A stretch of 64,000 nt of DNA from Candidula unifasciata (Eukaryota > Mollusca > Gastropoda > Stylommatophora > Geomitridae): NCBI GenBank assembly GCA_905116865.2, contig CAJHNH020008542.1, positions 1-64,000 on the forward strand. The letters run 5' to 3'. Shown piece by piece: positions 35,340 through 46,908 of this stretch. The notes below the pieces were generated by a model. It made no database searches, was not told where the DNA came from, and was given only the letters and a program-made list of their open reading frames with translations. How positions within the stretch are numbered: position 1 is the first letter of the stretch; every line of letters begins with the position of its first letter. A program made the position numbers and the translations under genes.

Positions 35340-36715
35340 ATCATCTTGAGGAGAATCGAGAATAAATTAGAATATGAATTTATTACACGACGCACACGCA
35401 GGTTTTAGACGGGGTAGAGGAACAAGAAACAACTTTTTCAAAATTAGAATCCTCCTAGAGACCTGTAGAGAATACAAGATAGATCTTCATATCTGTTTCA
35501 TAGACTACAGCAAGACATTTGACTGTGTGCAACACAATAATGTGGCATATAATGAGAAGTATGGGATTTCCAAAACATCTGGCGCACTTAATTGAATCTC
35601 TTTACCATGAACTACAACCAGCAGCCAGAGTAGCTGGTGAAACATCGGAGTGGTCTGAAGTGCAGAAAATAGCTGGACAGGACTGCATTCTTTCTCCGTC
35701 CCTTTTTAATATATATATATATATATGCTTAAAAATGTTATGAGAAAGGCAATTAGCGATGAGGCCTGTGAGAGCTTTGTTCCATTAAAAATTGGAGGTA
35801 TTCCTATCCTAGGACTAAAGATATGCAGACGACACAGTTCTACTTTCCAGTAGTGTACAAGATTTAAAAAAAAAAATTATCTCTGGCCGTCAAAAAGCAC
35901 AGCGAGAAAGTGAATCTTTGTCTGTATTTGGAAAACAAATAATGCCCCCAGTAAATACAGCACATAAACCACACATCACAATCGAAAATGAAGAAGTAGA
36001 AAATCATCACATATTTATAATTCATGGGCTCTTTAGTGAACAACAGTGGGGACTGCTCGAAAGAAGTCAGAAGAAGACTCGCATTAGTAATGTAGAAATT
36101 AAACAGCATGAAGAACCTATGGCAAAGCACCTGTAAATCAGTTAAAGCAAAAAATCTTGAGATCATGCATTTTTCCTGTGGCAAATTACGGCTCTGAGTC
36201 CTGGAGTCTTTTTCAGTCACTGAAGAAACAGACTGGAGCTTTTCAATTAAAATGTTACAGACAAATTATCAGAATACCATGGATCAAGAATAACAAAAAG
36301 TATTGATACTCTACACGAGTTAGAACATCAAGGACAACTGGCTCATAAACAACGTCCTGTCCCGAAAGTTGAAGTAATTTGATCACATTAAACGACATGG
36401 TGGCTTGGAAAAGACGGTGATGGAAGGTGTAGTTTGTGGAAAGCGAGGCAGGGGTCGACCTCCGCGAACATGGACACTGAGGAGGCATTAGCACTGAAAG
36501 CTCCTGGGGCTTTAGAGGTGGCTAAAAAAAAGGGATATTTGCAGGCGTACCGTGAAGAAAAGACGTTCTGTAAAGGACCTGCTGGCACTCTTCAGAATAA
36601 CAGTCCCAGATTATCGAGGTTAAAAACATACCCTAACAGGGCCTCAATGATAGGTAAAATTAGGACTTACTTCCGGCAAACATGGCAGGCTCCGACACAA
36701 ATTAGCGATTGATGG
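35340..36715 (+). mobile_element. LINE relic, family L-C (RT palm to C-terminus)
   Basis: RT blocks in order on plus: AGFRRGRGTRNNFFKIRIL and CFIDYSKTFDCVQHN (35400-35540); then a one-base frame change to MGFPKHLAHLIESLYHE, with CILSPSLFNIY (about 35690); YADDTVLLSS, with the catalytic Asp pair intact, at 35825-35855. After a frame change comes NNSGDCSKEVRRRLALVM (36030-36095), then CKSVKAK and GAFQLKCYRQIIRIPW (to about 36285), and HIKRHGGLEKTVMEGVVCGK with RGRGRPPRTW (36380-36475). A TA microsatellite (35708-35727) sits in the frame right after SLFNIY. Several stops and frame shifts make it dead. A second copy of the C-terminal part is at 44.48-44.86 kb (-). Confidence 0.85.
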
Positions 36716-37680
36716 TCTTTAACTATTACTGGTAAGTGTGTGGCTCATTTCTATATTTTGGTTAAATAACCAATTGAGGCCCAGTTAGGGTATGTATTAA
36801 ACCTAGATAATTTGGGACCGTTATTCAGAGGAGTGCCGACTCGCTGACTGATGATGATACTGCTGCTGCCCAACAGATGATGATGGTAGTAGGAAGTGTC
36901 CCTCCATCGAGATAAAGATTGTTAAAGGCGCTATATACGGAGCGACATATAAGAGAAAGATCACTACTTGGCACGGGGCCCAGTGGCCGGTGTACACAGA
37001 ACGCCGGATCAATAGAATGTTTCCCCCCTTGTTTCTTAGATAAGGAATCTGATGCGTCGTAATTTCTGTCTGCCGGGAATTGACCGCGTCGCCGTAAACA
37101 CAGCCACGGCCATGATGGAGAAAAACAAGTGTGTAGCCAGTCACTCTGTCAGTCATAGGGGCAAACATCAGGTTATCACCAGATACTATATCATGCATGT
37201 ATCCCATTATCATTACGGTAGCTGCAGACAAAACATGGCCTACACACAGAGACATTCATTTGGTTATGACACCCACTGGGTGGGCTCAGTGCGCTGCCCA
37301 TTACTAGAGCAGGATTTTTTGTGTAGACTATACCTTGCCTTGTTTTGCGAGGGGCAAAATCCACGTCCAACCAGCATCCTCGAAGGGGCAGCTTTTGGTT
37401 ATAATTATGACTTAGGTTATTTGCGCCATACACAATGTTTTAACCCTGCGCCTTACCAAGTAGTAGTGAAAAGTGTAAATGCGATCAAAGGATAGACAGA
37501 CCCAAATACTGTCCAGACCGAAGACGAAGTCGTCTCTACTGGCCAGCCAATGGGTGACCCGGTCGCTGATGTCACGTGTTGTGTAAATAATAACGAAAAA
37601 GACCAAATTTACTGAAGCGCTATAGATACAGACCATGTTCCTCAACAACCCTGTATTTTATGCGTAGGTGGGAAAACCTC
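36716..37680. other. No gene seen
   Basis: Overlapping open frames exist on both strands (for example 37052-37495 plus and 36821-37255 minus, about 145 codons each). None has a recognisable domain, and the frames contradict one another. A degraded element is possible. Confidence 0.4.
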
Positions 37681-37843
37681 CAGTACTGCCTTTAGTGGGT
37701 AGGGGAGGAGTGGGGGTGTCAAACGTCTATTTCACAGGGGTAGCCTAAGACCGTAAAAAACGAATATTCACTGAAGTTATTAAGAAGCTGAATATGAGCA
37801 ACTGTATTATTGGGTCGCGGCATTAGGAACTAGAGAACCACTG
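37681..37843. mobile_element. hAT-type miniature element, SPIN-like, copy 1
   Basis: A 163-bp stretch begins CAGTACTGCC and ends tagagaaccactg. The inverted-repeat ends are imperfect. Internal blocks are gtgtcaaacgtctatttcac, aggggtagcctaagacc, cactgaagttatta and gggtcgcggcattaggaact. The second copy at 54.13 kb shares the blocks cactgaagttat and gggtcgcggcattag. From memory these blocks and their order match non-autonomous SPIN elements of the hAT superfamily. An 8-bp target duplication is not evident. There is no coding capacity. Confidence 0.65.
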
Positions 37844-38689
37844 TTCTAACACAAGACTCGCTCAAACATGCCCACTGTGGTTTTTTTTTTTTACACTAGC
37901 AAACTGCCAAGCTGTCCAACATTCTGAAAACCACCCCGGGTGATTTGCACACTGTGTCACTAACGTGAAAACGTTGAAAAGCTATGGTCTGCGGTGTGGG
38001 ACGGCCGCGTACACCGATAGGTACAGGTAAAACCTACCACTCATCAGAGATATCCTCACGACTGTTAGTTCATGAAAGCAGGAAAACAAAAACGCCTCGT
38101 CACTACCAGCCAAGTTCTGTCACGTGTGATCGTGTCAGATAACACGACATGTTTACCTCTGCACCAGCAAGTCTGCTTAAAGTTACCACTTGTAGAAACA
38201 ACATGTTTATCAGTCAGCTTTTAAAAACATTGACTTTTTAACGGACTGCGGGCTACTTCATAACCGCCCAGGCCCTCAATATTTAACCTTATGGTTGAAC
38301 TGGGCTTACTGGGACCTGTACACGAAGGATGAGATCACTGAGCTGTGAATTTTCAGTAATGTATTCCTGGAGGGTACAAAGTACAACAACCGACGCACAC
38401 ATCCTATGACCACATCGGCTGCTGCTGTTACCACCAACTGTATGCGTTTAAATAATGTATAAAGACCATGAGACTACACGCAGCAAACATTCACCATTGC
38501 AGTCCGTTTCAAACGCCGTACCCAACTTTAAAAATCTGCAACTCAATAATCGCTAGGTGTAAATTGTTAAAAATCCACTCTATACACACTTATTTCCATC
38601 ATTATCAATCAATATTTGTTAATTTGTGTATTATACTTTCGTGGCCTCAATGATTTCCCAGCTACTTAATTTTTTGTATCTTTATAGGG
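37844..38689. other. No gene seen
   Basis: Non-coding sequence. Some CpG-containing stretches (37980-38140), no recognisable repeat and no credible open frame. Confidence 0.45.
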
Positions 38690-39720
38690 TCAGGTATGAT
38701 CTTGCGATACATCCTTGCATTGCCGACTTTTGCAGATAGGCTAAAGGTGCTGTAGGCTAAGTCATCACTCAGAGTAGCCTCGGCAAGAAACACCTTCTGT
38801 ATGAAGCTTTGGCTGCAAGTAAGGGTCAGAGGCTGAAAAGGGGAAAAATCGTGGATGGCTCAAGCAGAAAACACAATAAGACATGTATGCATGCTGGAGA
38901 ACATTGGGCGAGGAGAGGAGTTGGTCAGAGCACCAGCGAAAAAATCTAACTTCTGTAGGGTTATGATCACACTGGGCCGGGAGTGCAGAGAGTGGCCAGT
39001 GGGTGCTATGGAGGTTGAAGTCAAGCAGTTGATGCAGCATAATTCCCGCCCCCAAGTGATCTGATTATCTATACAGATGGTTCGGTGTTGAGAGAAAAGA
39101 GAAGTGCCTGGGGGTTCGTAGCGAAAGCCAATGGAAAATCTTTAGTGCAAGACAGCCTAGCATACGACACCACATCTAGCATGTGAATGAAGGTGGAAGC
39201 GGTAACTGCAACTCTACTGTGGCTAGCGAACAAGATGCATACACATGTCGTAATAGATTCTGAAAGCATGCTGAGAAAGGTGAAGACAGGGATGCACTGA
39301 GCAGAGTGGCAAGCCACACTGGAAAGGTCGCGGGTAGTGAGCATACCTCAGATCCTTTCTCCAGGCCATGCTGGATGGTTGGTAATGAACAGGCAGACAG
39401 ATTGGCTCGATCTGCACCACTGGGTGGTGAACTGATACATGTCAAGGCAGATGCTGTCAAGGCCCTTTGGAAACAAGCAATAGAATCAGTATAGAAAGAA
39501 GTTTATTATAGCCCAGAGAGTTTGAGGTACCTGGGTGTAATCAGAGGGTCTGGCCGGCTCACTACACTAAGAGGAAAGGCAAGACGGATATATAACCAAA
39601 TTGTGACCGGTACCAACAGTATTGGAACTCTGCGCTGGCTGCTGCAGAAGAGAAGCATGCATGGGAATGCCCCTAGTGCTGTGATGTCAATTCTTGACTC
39701 AACTCATGTATAATCTTGTA
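38690..39720 (+). mobile_element. Decayed RNase H-type LINE, copy 4
   Basis: The same family as the copy at 1-1740. Bases 38830-39060 encode RHVCMLENIGRGEELVRAPA and EVEVKQLMQHNSRP. A frame change follows to IYTDGSVLREKRSAWGFVAK (39070-39130), which holds the first catalytic Asp. Then come EAVTATLLWLANKMHTHVVI (Glu) and DSESMLRKV (Asp) at 39190-39285, and VGNEQADRLARSAPLGGE at 39375-39430. The tail NQIVTGTNSIGTLRWLL is at 39590-39645. RNase H is thus represented from first to last block but broken by stops and shifts. The endonuclease and RT are missing. Confidence 0.87.
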
Positions 39721-40140
39721 ACAAATGTAGTTCTGAAAAAGTTCCGCACTGCCCAAAAAGTCACGATCACCAAGTCTATATGGGCTTGATTCTGATTTGG
39801 TTGATGACCTAAGCAAGGAGATCAAACAGGCTGAAGAGCCTGTAAAGGACCAGCCGAAAGAAACAAATCTAAACTACTGGTGCAGTATTGACTGTACCAG
39901 TGCGCCGCGGGAATCTAGTGTCTAGCGGCGCGAACACTGCGTGCAAGCCGCATTACTCACAGCCACGTGGACAGTAGGTAATCAATACATGTGTGGTGTG
40001 TGTGTCTACACACCAGCAAAAACAATCATCGCCCGCCTCCGCAATGCAGGTTGGCTACAGTACACAAGTGCTACCCTGCATGTGGGGCCCTATATCTTTT
40101 ACACTGGAGGACTTTTGTACTTATTTAAAATATAAATATT
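39721..40140. other. No gene seen; 3' flank of LINE copy
   Basis: This may include the LINE 3' UTR (to about 39880). No further motif was found. Confidence 0.4.
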
Positions 40141-40215
40141 CATTCCAACAGGGGAATCGAACCCTATGACTCGAGGATCATGAAACTTTAAACCTATTCA
40201 CGAATCTCTAGGCCA
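40141..40215 (-). mobile_element. tRNA-like SINE head
   Basis: On minus: gtggcctagagattcgtgaa (A-box-like) and gtcatagggttcgattcccc (perfect B box ggttcgattcc). The long variable region suggests a Leu/Ser-type ancestor. The acceptor arms do not pair, so it is not called as a tRNA gene. Confidence 0.6.
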
Positions 40216-40644
40216 CATATGTAAAGAAACAGACTCTAACTCAAATAAGTAGCCTAAATAGAGGAAGACTTGTTGAGCTAGTGCAGACAGTGAAAAAGGA
40301 AAAAAAAAAATCAAGACATTATTTCGGAGAAAGTTTTTATAAATTAGCAAAACAATAATTGGTTGTGGCAAGTGTCAAGACTACCACTAGACAGGGCAAT
40401 AGAGAATGCCCTGTCAGACACAATGGAAGCAGTACTAGAGGTAGACCATGCAAGCCATGGGTAGACGGAATACCTACACATACCAAGGCTCGCACCCCAT
40501 GCCTCGTCACAACCTGATGCTGAGGCAGACTAGAACCACGGGTTCTTTTGTTGACTTCAGGCAGGTCAAAATATTCTCTGATTTATGTGGGCTTCATTTT
40601 CAAGGAGCTTTCTTGTATCAAGCCTTTTAAAGTCGCCTCTTCTG

Positions 40645-40910
40645 TGTTTTTTTCTTCTTCCTCACCAGGTGTAAACCAACGGTGGAAAGTTCTGGTTGTT
40701 CGTTCACTCCTAGACAAGTCTTGCTCTAGAACTTGGGTTGTGTGTGCATATCCGTGGGACAGATCTGGTTTATTTATATGCAAGCCGTTAGTTCGACTCC
40801 CCAGCAGATGCATTCCGACTTCAAAGGAAGCATCGTTAATTACTCGACTTGCAAGTAATGCTAGTTGTGAGTCATTGGGTATTCTCTTCTATGCCCCCTC
40901 CATCCAGGTA
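40645..40910 (-). repeat. Dispersed repeat family A, copy 4
   Basis: The plus strand has ttcttcttcctcaccaggtg, ctagaacttgggttgtgtgt, gcaagccgttagttcgactc, attccgacttcaaaggaagc and cattgggtattctcttctat, in the same order as copies 1 and 5. Confidence 0.72.
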
Positions 40911-41560
40911 AACGCCTGTTACATCAGCTTGTTTTTTTCCCATCGGCACGAAACGTTTGCTTGCTACCTGTTTGACTTTCTTTCTTGAGATTCGGTGAAA
41001 CTTTATTGTCTTCAGTGAAGACCTACTCTTAAAAGAGTAGGCCTTGGTTCGGCCACTGCTGAAAATTGGTTCACTGAGATTAAAGTGATTTAATTAGACA
41101 TTGGTGACAAATGTGATTATTTTGTCTCTAGCTAAATAAAGCTTGTAATAAACATGAAACACGCGCAGCCGAGTCTACACAGCACACATAACATTACAAA
41201 TAGCGGAGGTCACAAACCAAGGCCGTTTTCAATACTGAAGACAGCCTTTGTACAACCTTCGTTTGTAAACAAAGATAAATATGTTAATATTAGTAACTGC
41301 AAACACACACTGTGGCTAACAGTTCACACCTGTAAGGTAGTCGTCTCGTCCAGAGAAAACATGTCTATTTTTTTAGAAAAGGAAGGTCACGCGCACACAC
41401 ACAAACTGACTGCAATTTCCGGACTTATTTATTACGCCGTATCTCATCAGATGGACACGACTGTAACAATTGAGTTTAAAAAATAAAAGCAAACAGATTA
41501 TATCTCAACTGAAATACAAGGGTGGGTATCATAAACACAAGTTTACTGTTACTCAGCGAG

Positions 41561-41562
<2 letters not shown>
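40911..41562. other. No gene seen
   Basis: AT-rich. The 110-codon plus frame at 41154-41486 has no motif. Confidence 0.45.

Positions 41563-41639
<77 letters not shown>
41563..41639. repeat. (GA)n microsatellite
   Basis: About 75 nt of GA with no interruption. Confidence 0.97.
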
Positions 41640-41643
<4 letters not shown>

Positions 41644-42094
41644 CTGGAGCTTGTAAACAGACTGCACTACATCCTGGTAATCCTTGACCTTCAAAGTGCC
41701 CCAACCTCCATTATTTGCGATATCGGATTTGACAACTATCTACATTTATGTGTGTGTTTATTATGAAAAAAAAAATGTATTTCTAACTTTTGATTTATTC
41801 TACCCCTTCTAGGGGCCTCAGAGATATCATTGGGAATTCCCAGGAAAGTCTGATAGTATAGGGGTGTTAGGGTTAGGACTGAGTTGACTCAAGAACCGAC
41901 ATCACAGCACACGAGGCGTTCCCATAAACACTCTCTCCCCATCCTCATCAACCAGCGCAGAGTTCAAATACCAATAGTACCAGCGGACTATACGTCCGTC
42001 TTGCACTTTTCTCTAGGCGTCGAGTATCGGCCATATTCCCTCGCAGCATCATACTCTCACTTGACAGTGAATATACATTTGCTTCTCCGAATTG
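41640..42094. other. No gene seen
   Basis: Non-coding. A short ggtgttagggttagg patch lies near 41864-41878. Confidence 0.45.
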
Positions 42095-42900
42095 TACACG
42101 TGCTCCCATAAGGCCTTTACCATGTCTGCCTTATCATGCATCCGAATTCCACAAAGGTTGGCACACTCAGGCAGTCTATCCGCCTGTTCATTTCCCAACA
42201 CACCGGCATTACCCAGAGAAAAGATTCAGACAATGCTCCTTATCCGTGACCTCCGAAGTGAAGCATGCCACTCTGCATGAATCACGCATGTCCTTACTTT
42301 CCTCAGCATGCTTTCTGAGTCAGTTACAATCACAACGTGTGTGTGTGGTGTTCTCTAACCAGAGGAAAGTTGCAGTTGCACCTCCATTCTTAAGCTGGAT
42401 GTTGTGATAATATAAGGCTCTCCTGCATGAAACGCCCAGCATTAGCTATGCTATGAAACCCCCTAGGCACTTACTTCTGTTGCCTATAGACCGTTTGTAT
42501 AAATAATCTCATCGTCAGAGCCAGCATTATCCTGAATTAACTGCTGAATTTCCACCTCATGGCACCTGCTGGCCACTCTCGGCTAAATGTGATTATGACT
42601 TCACAAATATGACTGTTCTGCTAGCACTCTGACCCACTTCTCTCCTCGCCTAATGTTGGCCAGAATTAAACCTGTCTGATCGTGTCCTCTGTATGAGTCA
42701 TCTAAGATTTCCCTTTTATCGGCCGCTGACCCTTTTGAGTCTAGCGCTTCGTACAAACGGTAGTCTGTGTCTGTAGCTACTCTGAGGTATGACTTCGCCT
42801 GCGGCACCATGAGCATACCTGCAACAATCAACAAGCCAAGGATGTATCCAAAAACTCTCTCATCTAACTGTGTCTGGCATACCATAACAGCCATCCCCCC
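42095..42900 (-). mobile_element. Decayed RNase H-type LINE, copy 5
   Basis: Reading minus from 42894: VCQTQLDERVFGYILGLL, KSYLRVATDTDYRLYEAL and LANIRRGEKWVRVLAEQS, the same linker as in copies 1 and 4. A broken RNase H follows. The Asp block VTDSESMLRKVRT is at about 42330-42290, IHAEWHASLRRSR is at about 42270, and VLGNEQADRLPECA is at about 42200-42160. The IYTDGS block is not preserved. Several stops and shifts are present. The 5' end (about 42855-42900) has been copied into the tandem duplication next to it. Confidence 0.85.
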
Positions 42901-43275
42901 ACCCCCCCCCCCCCCCCCCTCCTTCAGTCATATCTCCCTCTCCGAAGGATTGAAAAATCCTCCATGGCGAAATTAGTAAAATAGAAAAGTAAAATAGAAA
43001 TGAGAACTTAAAAATAATATTTTAAGCTCTCTCAGCTAACTGTGTCTGACATACCCCCCCCCCCCCACACCCCGCTCCTTATATCTCCCTCTTCGAAGGA
43101 TTTAAAAAAATCCTCACCTGGCGAAGTCATATCTCCCTCTCCGAAGGATTGAAAAATCCTCCATGGCGAAATTAGTAAAATATAAATAGTTAAGAAATGA
43201 GAACGTAAAAATAATATTGTAAGCTCTCTCAGCTAACTGTGTCTGGCATACCCCCCCCCCCCCCCCCCCCTCCCA
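42895..43275. repeat. About 199-bp tandem duplication with poly-C runs
   Basis: The blocks catatctccctctccgaagg, attgaaaaatcctccatggc, gaaattagtaaaata and agctctctcagctaactgtg, then a C run, occur at 42929 and again at 43128. A diverged partial copy lies at 43079-43125. Each unit carries a C run (18, 13 and 20 nt), and the unit end ctaactgtgtctggcatacc is the 5' piece of the neighbouring LINE. Units are nearly identical, so the duplication is recent. Confidence 0.85.
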
Positions 43276-43837
43276 AAAAAAAACATATCTTCTTCGAAGG
43301 ATGGGAAAGTTACCGTGTAACGAAATATTGTAACTAAATTGAGCTTTGCATCCGTGTCCACCCAGACTTAAATAGGTAGCATTAACTTGTACAGAGAAGT
43401 AAATGTAGCCAGTGTAACAGCTACCACATCGACCATCCAGTACCAGTACTACTGCAACTACAACAACCACCACAACAAAACAAACTGTCACTACAGTCTG
43501 TGTAGGTCGGTGTAGAAAAGAGGAGTTAGCGCCGTATGCTGTCGCCACGGACTATTTAGTTTGATTTTGCCCCGCACATAGGAAGACAAAAAACAACTTT
43601 ATCACGTAACCAGTGATGGAACCCACAGTGAAAAGTACACAAAACTCACGAATAGGCGAGAAAAATGCCCCGCACCCGTCATCTCTCCCTCTCCGAGGAA
43701 ACGATGTTTCACTGACCTTGGCATCCGTGTCCACCCAAACGAAACTGGACTATGAGCCGTCTTAGTTAACAGTTTCTGTCATCGCCGAATAGTTTTTGAC
43801 CGAGAAGCGTCGCGGGGAGGCTAATTGGGACTTAACT
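43276..43837. other. No gene seen
   Basis: A ctgtgtaggtcggtgtag/CAA-CAC-rich patch at 43440-43500. Another stray ctccctctccgagga block at 43683-43698 echoes the 199-bp duplication. The minus frame at 43114-43548 is an artefact of the C run and CA-rich DNA. Confidence 0.45.
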
Positions 43838-44300
43838 GAAATCGGATGTCTTTGGGCGAAAGGCAAAGATATCGCAGCCTAGCTGTAAACCACAACACAA
43901 CGTGGCCACCACCCTTTTTGGGGGAAAAGAACAATTATCACCCAGCGGGGAATCGAACACCGGTCACCCGAGTGAAAAATGACATACTTAAAACTTTACT
44001 ACCAACGACTGAAGATATCGCAGGTTAGCTGTAAACCACAACACAACGTGCCAACGGCCCTCTCGAACGAAGATTACCCGTGACATGACCATTGAGCATC
44101 ACGTCGCCGCTGTCGCAGGCTAGCTGTAAACCCCAAAACCGAAAAAGGCGTAAATATCGCAGCCTAGACATAAACCACAACACAACGTGCCAGCCGCCCA
44201 GTTAAGGGCTTAAAAAAAAACTGTCACCTATCGGGGAATCGAACGCGGGTCACCTGCATGATAGGCAAAATATGTCCATTGTAGCCATAGTCTCAAGTGC
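43838..44300 (-). mobile_element. Cluster of SINE-D copies, two with tRNA-like heads
   Basis: The core tcgcagcctagctgtaaacc followed by acaacacaacgtg occurs four times (about 43870, 44015, 44112, 44155). After the first and last, the plus strand shows cggggaatcgaacaccggtc (43947) and cggggaatcgaacgcgggtc (44232). On the minus strand these give the B boxes ggtgttcgattccccg and cgcgttcgattccccg at the head of the element. This fixes the SINE orientation as minus. Partial copies between them suggest local duplication or repeated insertion. Confidence 0.78.
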
Positions 44301-44479
44301 ATTTAGTCCTTTTTGGCGTTTTGTCACAACCATCTCCACATGGTCCTCGAAGGACAGACTTGAAGGGTCAGTGTTAGTGGGCGTTCATTTCACACCAACA
44401 AATGAAAGTAAAACACACTGAATATGATGACGCAATAAACGCTGCAAACAACCAACACATTCACACAGAAAGATAGTTG
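44301..44479. other. No feature recognised
   Basis: Short non-coding spacer between the SINE-D cluster and a LINE relic. Confidence 0.4.
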
Positions 44480-44865
44480 CAGTCATCATCATGTAGCAGG
44501 TTCTTTGCAGAACGTCGCTCTCATCACAGTCTGCCTGTAAGAAACTCGGTCTCTTGGCAGTTCTCCAGCCTCATGAACTTTCACACTCAAGGAGTCACTT
44601 ATATCCTGTGCCCATCTTCGTGTCGGTCGGCCGCTGCCCCTACTTCCTGGTACCATGCCTTCTGCTATAATTTTTTTCCAATCCGTCGTGGCGCTTGATA
44701 TGACCAAAATATTTCAGCTTTCGAGAAAGAATGCTGTTTATTAGCCAATCTTCCTTGATATTCAAATCTTTTAAGATGTCAATATTTCTCATCTTCTTTG
44801 TCCAAGATATTCTGAGAATCTATAGCATTTCAGCTCAAAAGCCCCTATTCAGTTGCACAGTAGTT
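44480..44865 (-). mobile_element. LINE relic, family L-C, C-terminal part
   Basis: On minus, from about 44855: GF*AEML*ILRIS (decayed), DWLINSILSRKLKYFGHIKR and HDGLEKN. After a frame shift comes KKIIAEGMVPGSRGSGRPTR, then RWAQDISDSLSVKVHEAGEL and DRVSYRQTVMRATFCKEPAT. It matches the C-terminus of the 35.3-36.7 kb relic (IKRHGGLEK, GRGRPPRTW). Only the last quarter of the ORF is present, so it is a 5'-truncated copy. Confidence 0.82.
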
Positions 44866-45309
44866 CACGCAAAAAAAAAGTTGCGCACTTTCATATGGAA
44901 GAAGACAATGTGTCGACCAGGTGCACACACTTTTTCTCGCAGACTGTGTGAACGAACACCAACGAAATCACGTGACACCACCACCAGAATGTGCGACTTT
45001 CCCTGGGAAATCTCCGCTCCTCCCCCCCCCCTCCTTTGCCCCATCATTTATCATCATTAAGTGCCTTGCTGGTCCCAAGATAGAATGAAATACAATAAAA
45101 GAACCAGTATTTTAAGCTGTCAGTGATCGGCAAAACAATTTTTATTGTTTTATTTATCTGGGGAATAAAAGTGTTGAAGAATACTGGTACCATGAACAGG
45201 TTCTACAACCAATCTACTGTGAGTGTAGACACTACACTAATGAGCTCATCCAACCGTTACCAATTACCTGACAACAACAGAAGCCACTTGGTCATGTGTG
45301 GGCAACTAT
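44866..45309. other. No gene seen
   Basis: Non-coding with a 10-nt C run at 45022. No element recognised. Confidence 0.4.
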
Positions 45310-45790
45310 GATTGATATCAAAGACCACTTGGGTGTCAATATTCCAACAGTCAAGATAACATGGTCCCCCTTGGCGTCAGTAAACCAGTGATCCAACAAT
45401 GTCAACAGACCGTGGTCCCCCTTGGCGTCAGTGAACCAGTGATCCAACAATATCAAAAGACCATAGCCAGGGTCAAGTTACCAAATGGGTGTCAACAACC
45501 AAACAATGTCAACAGACCATGATTGGAGTCAAGTCACCACCTTGGTGTCAGTGATTCAACAATGTCAACAGACCATGATTGGAGTCAAGTCACCACCTTG
45601 GTGTCAGTGATCCAACAATGTCAACAGACCAAGGCTGGGGTCAAGTCACCACCTTGGTGTCAGTAATCCAACAATGTTGTCTGCAGTCAAGTAACCACTT
45701 CTGTGTCATTTATCCAACAATGGATCTAGGTTACAATGATTCCAAACTACATACACAATGCCTGGAGTTAAGTCACCACCTTGCTATAGC
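45310..45790. repeat. About 56-bp minisatellite, about 8 copies
   Basis: The unit is gtcaagtcaccaccttggtg, tcagtgatccaacaatgtca, acagaccatgattgga. Central units are spaced 56 nt (45528, 45584). The outer ones are more diverged, with indels (one unit carries ggtcccccttggcgtcagt instead). Confidence 0.88.
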
Positions 45791-46504
45791 GACTCATTGA
45801 AAACAGTTCCAAAGCGTTGTTGTACACCAGCTAGTGATGCATTTATGCTTGCCGGCAATGCAAATATACACGGAACTTATGAGACAATCCATTCAATCAA
45901 TTCTGAGATGGTGGCCAGACAAGTATAACACAGAGAGACATGCCTGTGACAATCCCCTCAATCAATCAAGTGCTGTCTCCACAATAAAGGTTGATGACAA
46001 CTTACCTCCAATACTATCTATCTTTAGCCCTGGAATATCTCTTACTGTTGGTGCTCAATTCTTCCCAGTACCATTGTGCTGTCTTTTTCACTGTGGTAGC
46101 ATTGCTAACTTTGGGGTATTACACAAAAAAGGCCTCAATCTCTTCCAGGATGGTCAGTCGTGTTCCGAAAACACCTCATGTGTGCCAGGCACTGGTTTTC
46201 ACCTTCAAAACTATTTGATCTGCATAGATTCTTGTCTTGTCTATCGTTCCAATCCTTGTGCACTACAATTTTCTGCTGACTGTCACTATCCAACAATTCT
46301 CTGACTACTGAAGTGCGTCAATATACTGTTAAGTTGTGCTAGCACTTCTTGTATCGTCATTATCATCGTCCATACAGTTTACGGTTCTCTGCTTGTAATA
46401 TCTCTTACCCTTCTCTGTGATTAAAGGTGGCCGGTGCGATAACAAACAACCACATGCTGCACAAAGCGAGTGAGTGCCTACTGGACTCAAACATGCACCT
46501 CTTC
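45791..46504. other. No gene seen
   Basis: An open plus frame of 156 codons (45834-46304) has no recognisable domain and is overlapped by another open frame. It is not supported as a gene. Confidence 0.4.
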
Positions 46505-46712
46505 TAGCACCATATTAGTTAGTTAGTTAGTTAGTTGGGTTATCCTCATTGCACTCCGGACATGTCCATAGGTGCTCAGATCCTCCCCTCAGTATGAACC
46601 CCAACGTCCGATGGCTAATAGTACCAGTTCTATGTTGATTAACAAGTCTTCTGGCGTAGCTGGTGTGCGTCTCGTTTTTTGCTGTGCCGATCTTAATTCC
46701 CAAGTTCTAGCA
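46505..46712 (-). mobile_element. RNase H-type LINE tail, copy 6
   Basis: Minus reads NLGIKIGTAKNETHTSYARR, LVNQHRTGTISHRTLGFI, then GGSEHLWTCPECNEDNPTN, the best preserved version of the CxxC-bearing tail also found at 5.83-5.98 kb. The upstream RNase H is absent. It ends at a (TTAG)n run (46506-46526), probably the LINE 3' microsatellite tail. Confidence 0.78.
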
Positions 46713-46789
46713 CCATATATCCCATAATAAGCCTTTGGGTCTGCGAATGAGTCCATCACTTACTGTTAACAACTCAAGACAAACAATCA

Positions 46790-46908
46790 TCACGGACCAG
46801 AGGTCCGTGCACCAGCATTAAATGATCATTAATACGTGGGCCATTTGCCAGACCTCCGCGGGCCACATCTGGCCCACTGGCTGCCAGTCTAAAAGCCCTG
46901 ACCTACAT
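46790..46908. mobile_element. Possible hAT element terminus
   Basis: Minus begins cagggcttttagactggcag, followed by gtgggccagatgtggcccgc. A CAGGG start followed by a GGCCC..GGGCC self-pairing block is a common hAT end. The stretches aaatgatcattaatacgtgg and gacctccgcgggcc resemble 48.08-48.13 kb (aaatcattaatacaatgg, gatctgcggcccg). The other end was not found. Confidence 0.4.

Noticed and set aside
43114..43548. 144-codon minus frame with runs of Gly and Val
   Set aside because: Produced by a 20-nt C run and a CAA/CAC-rich patch, with part of the duplicated LINE piece.
43945..44290. Possible tRNA genes (B boxes at 43949, 44234, 40151, 53710, 54790)
   Set aside because: B boxes are good but acceptor stems do not pair, and bodies of repeated families follow. 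They are SINE heads.
45834..46304. 156-codon plus frame with scattered Cys
   Set aside because: No domain, no supporting splice sites, and it overlaps another open frame. Cys positions show no zinc-finger pattern.
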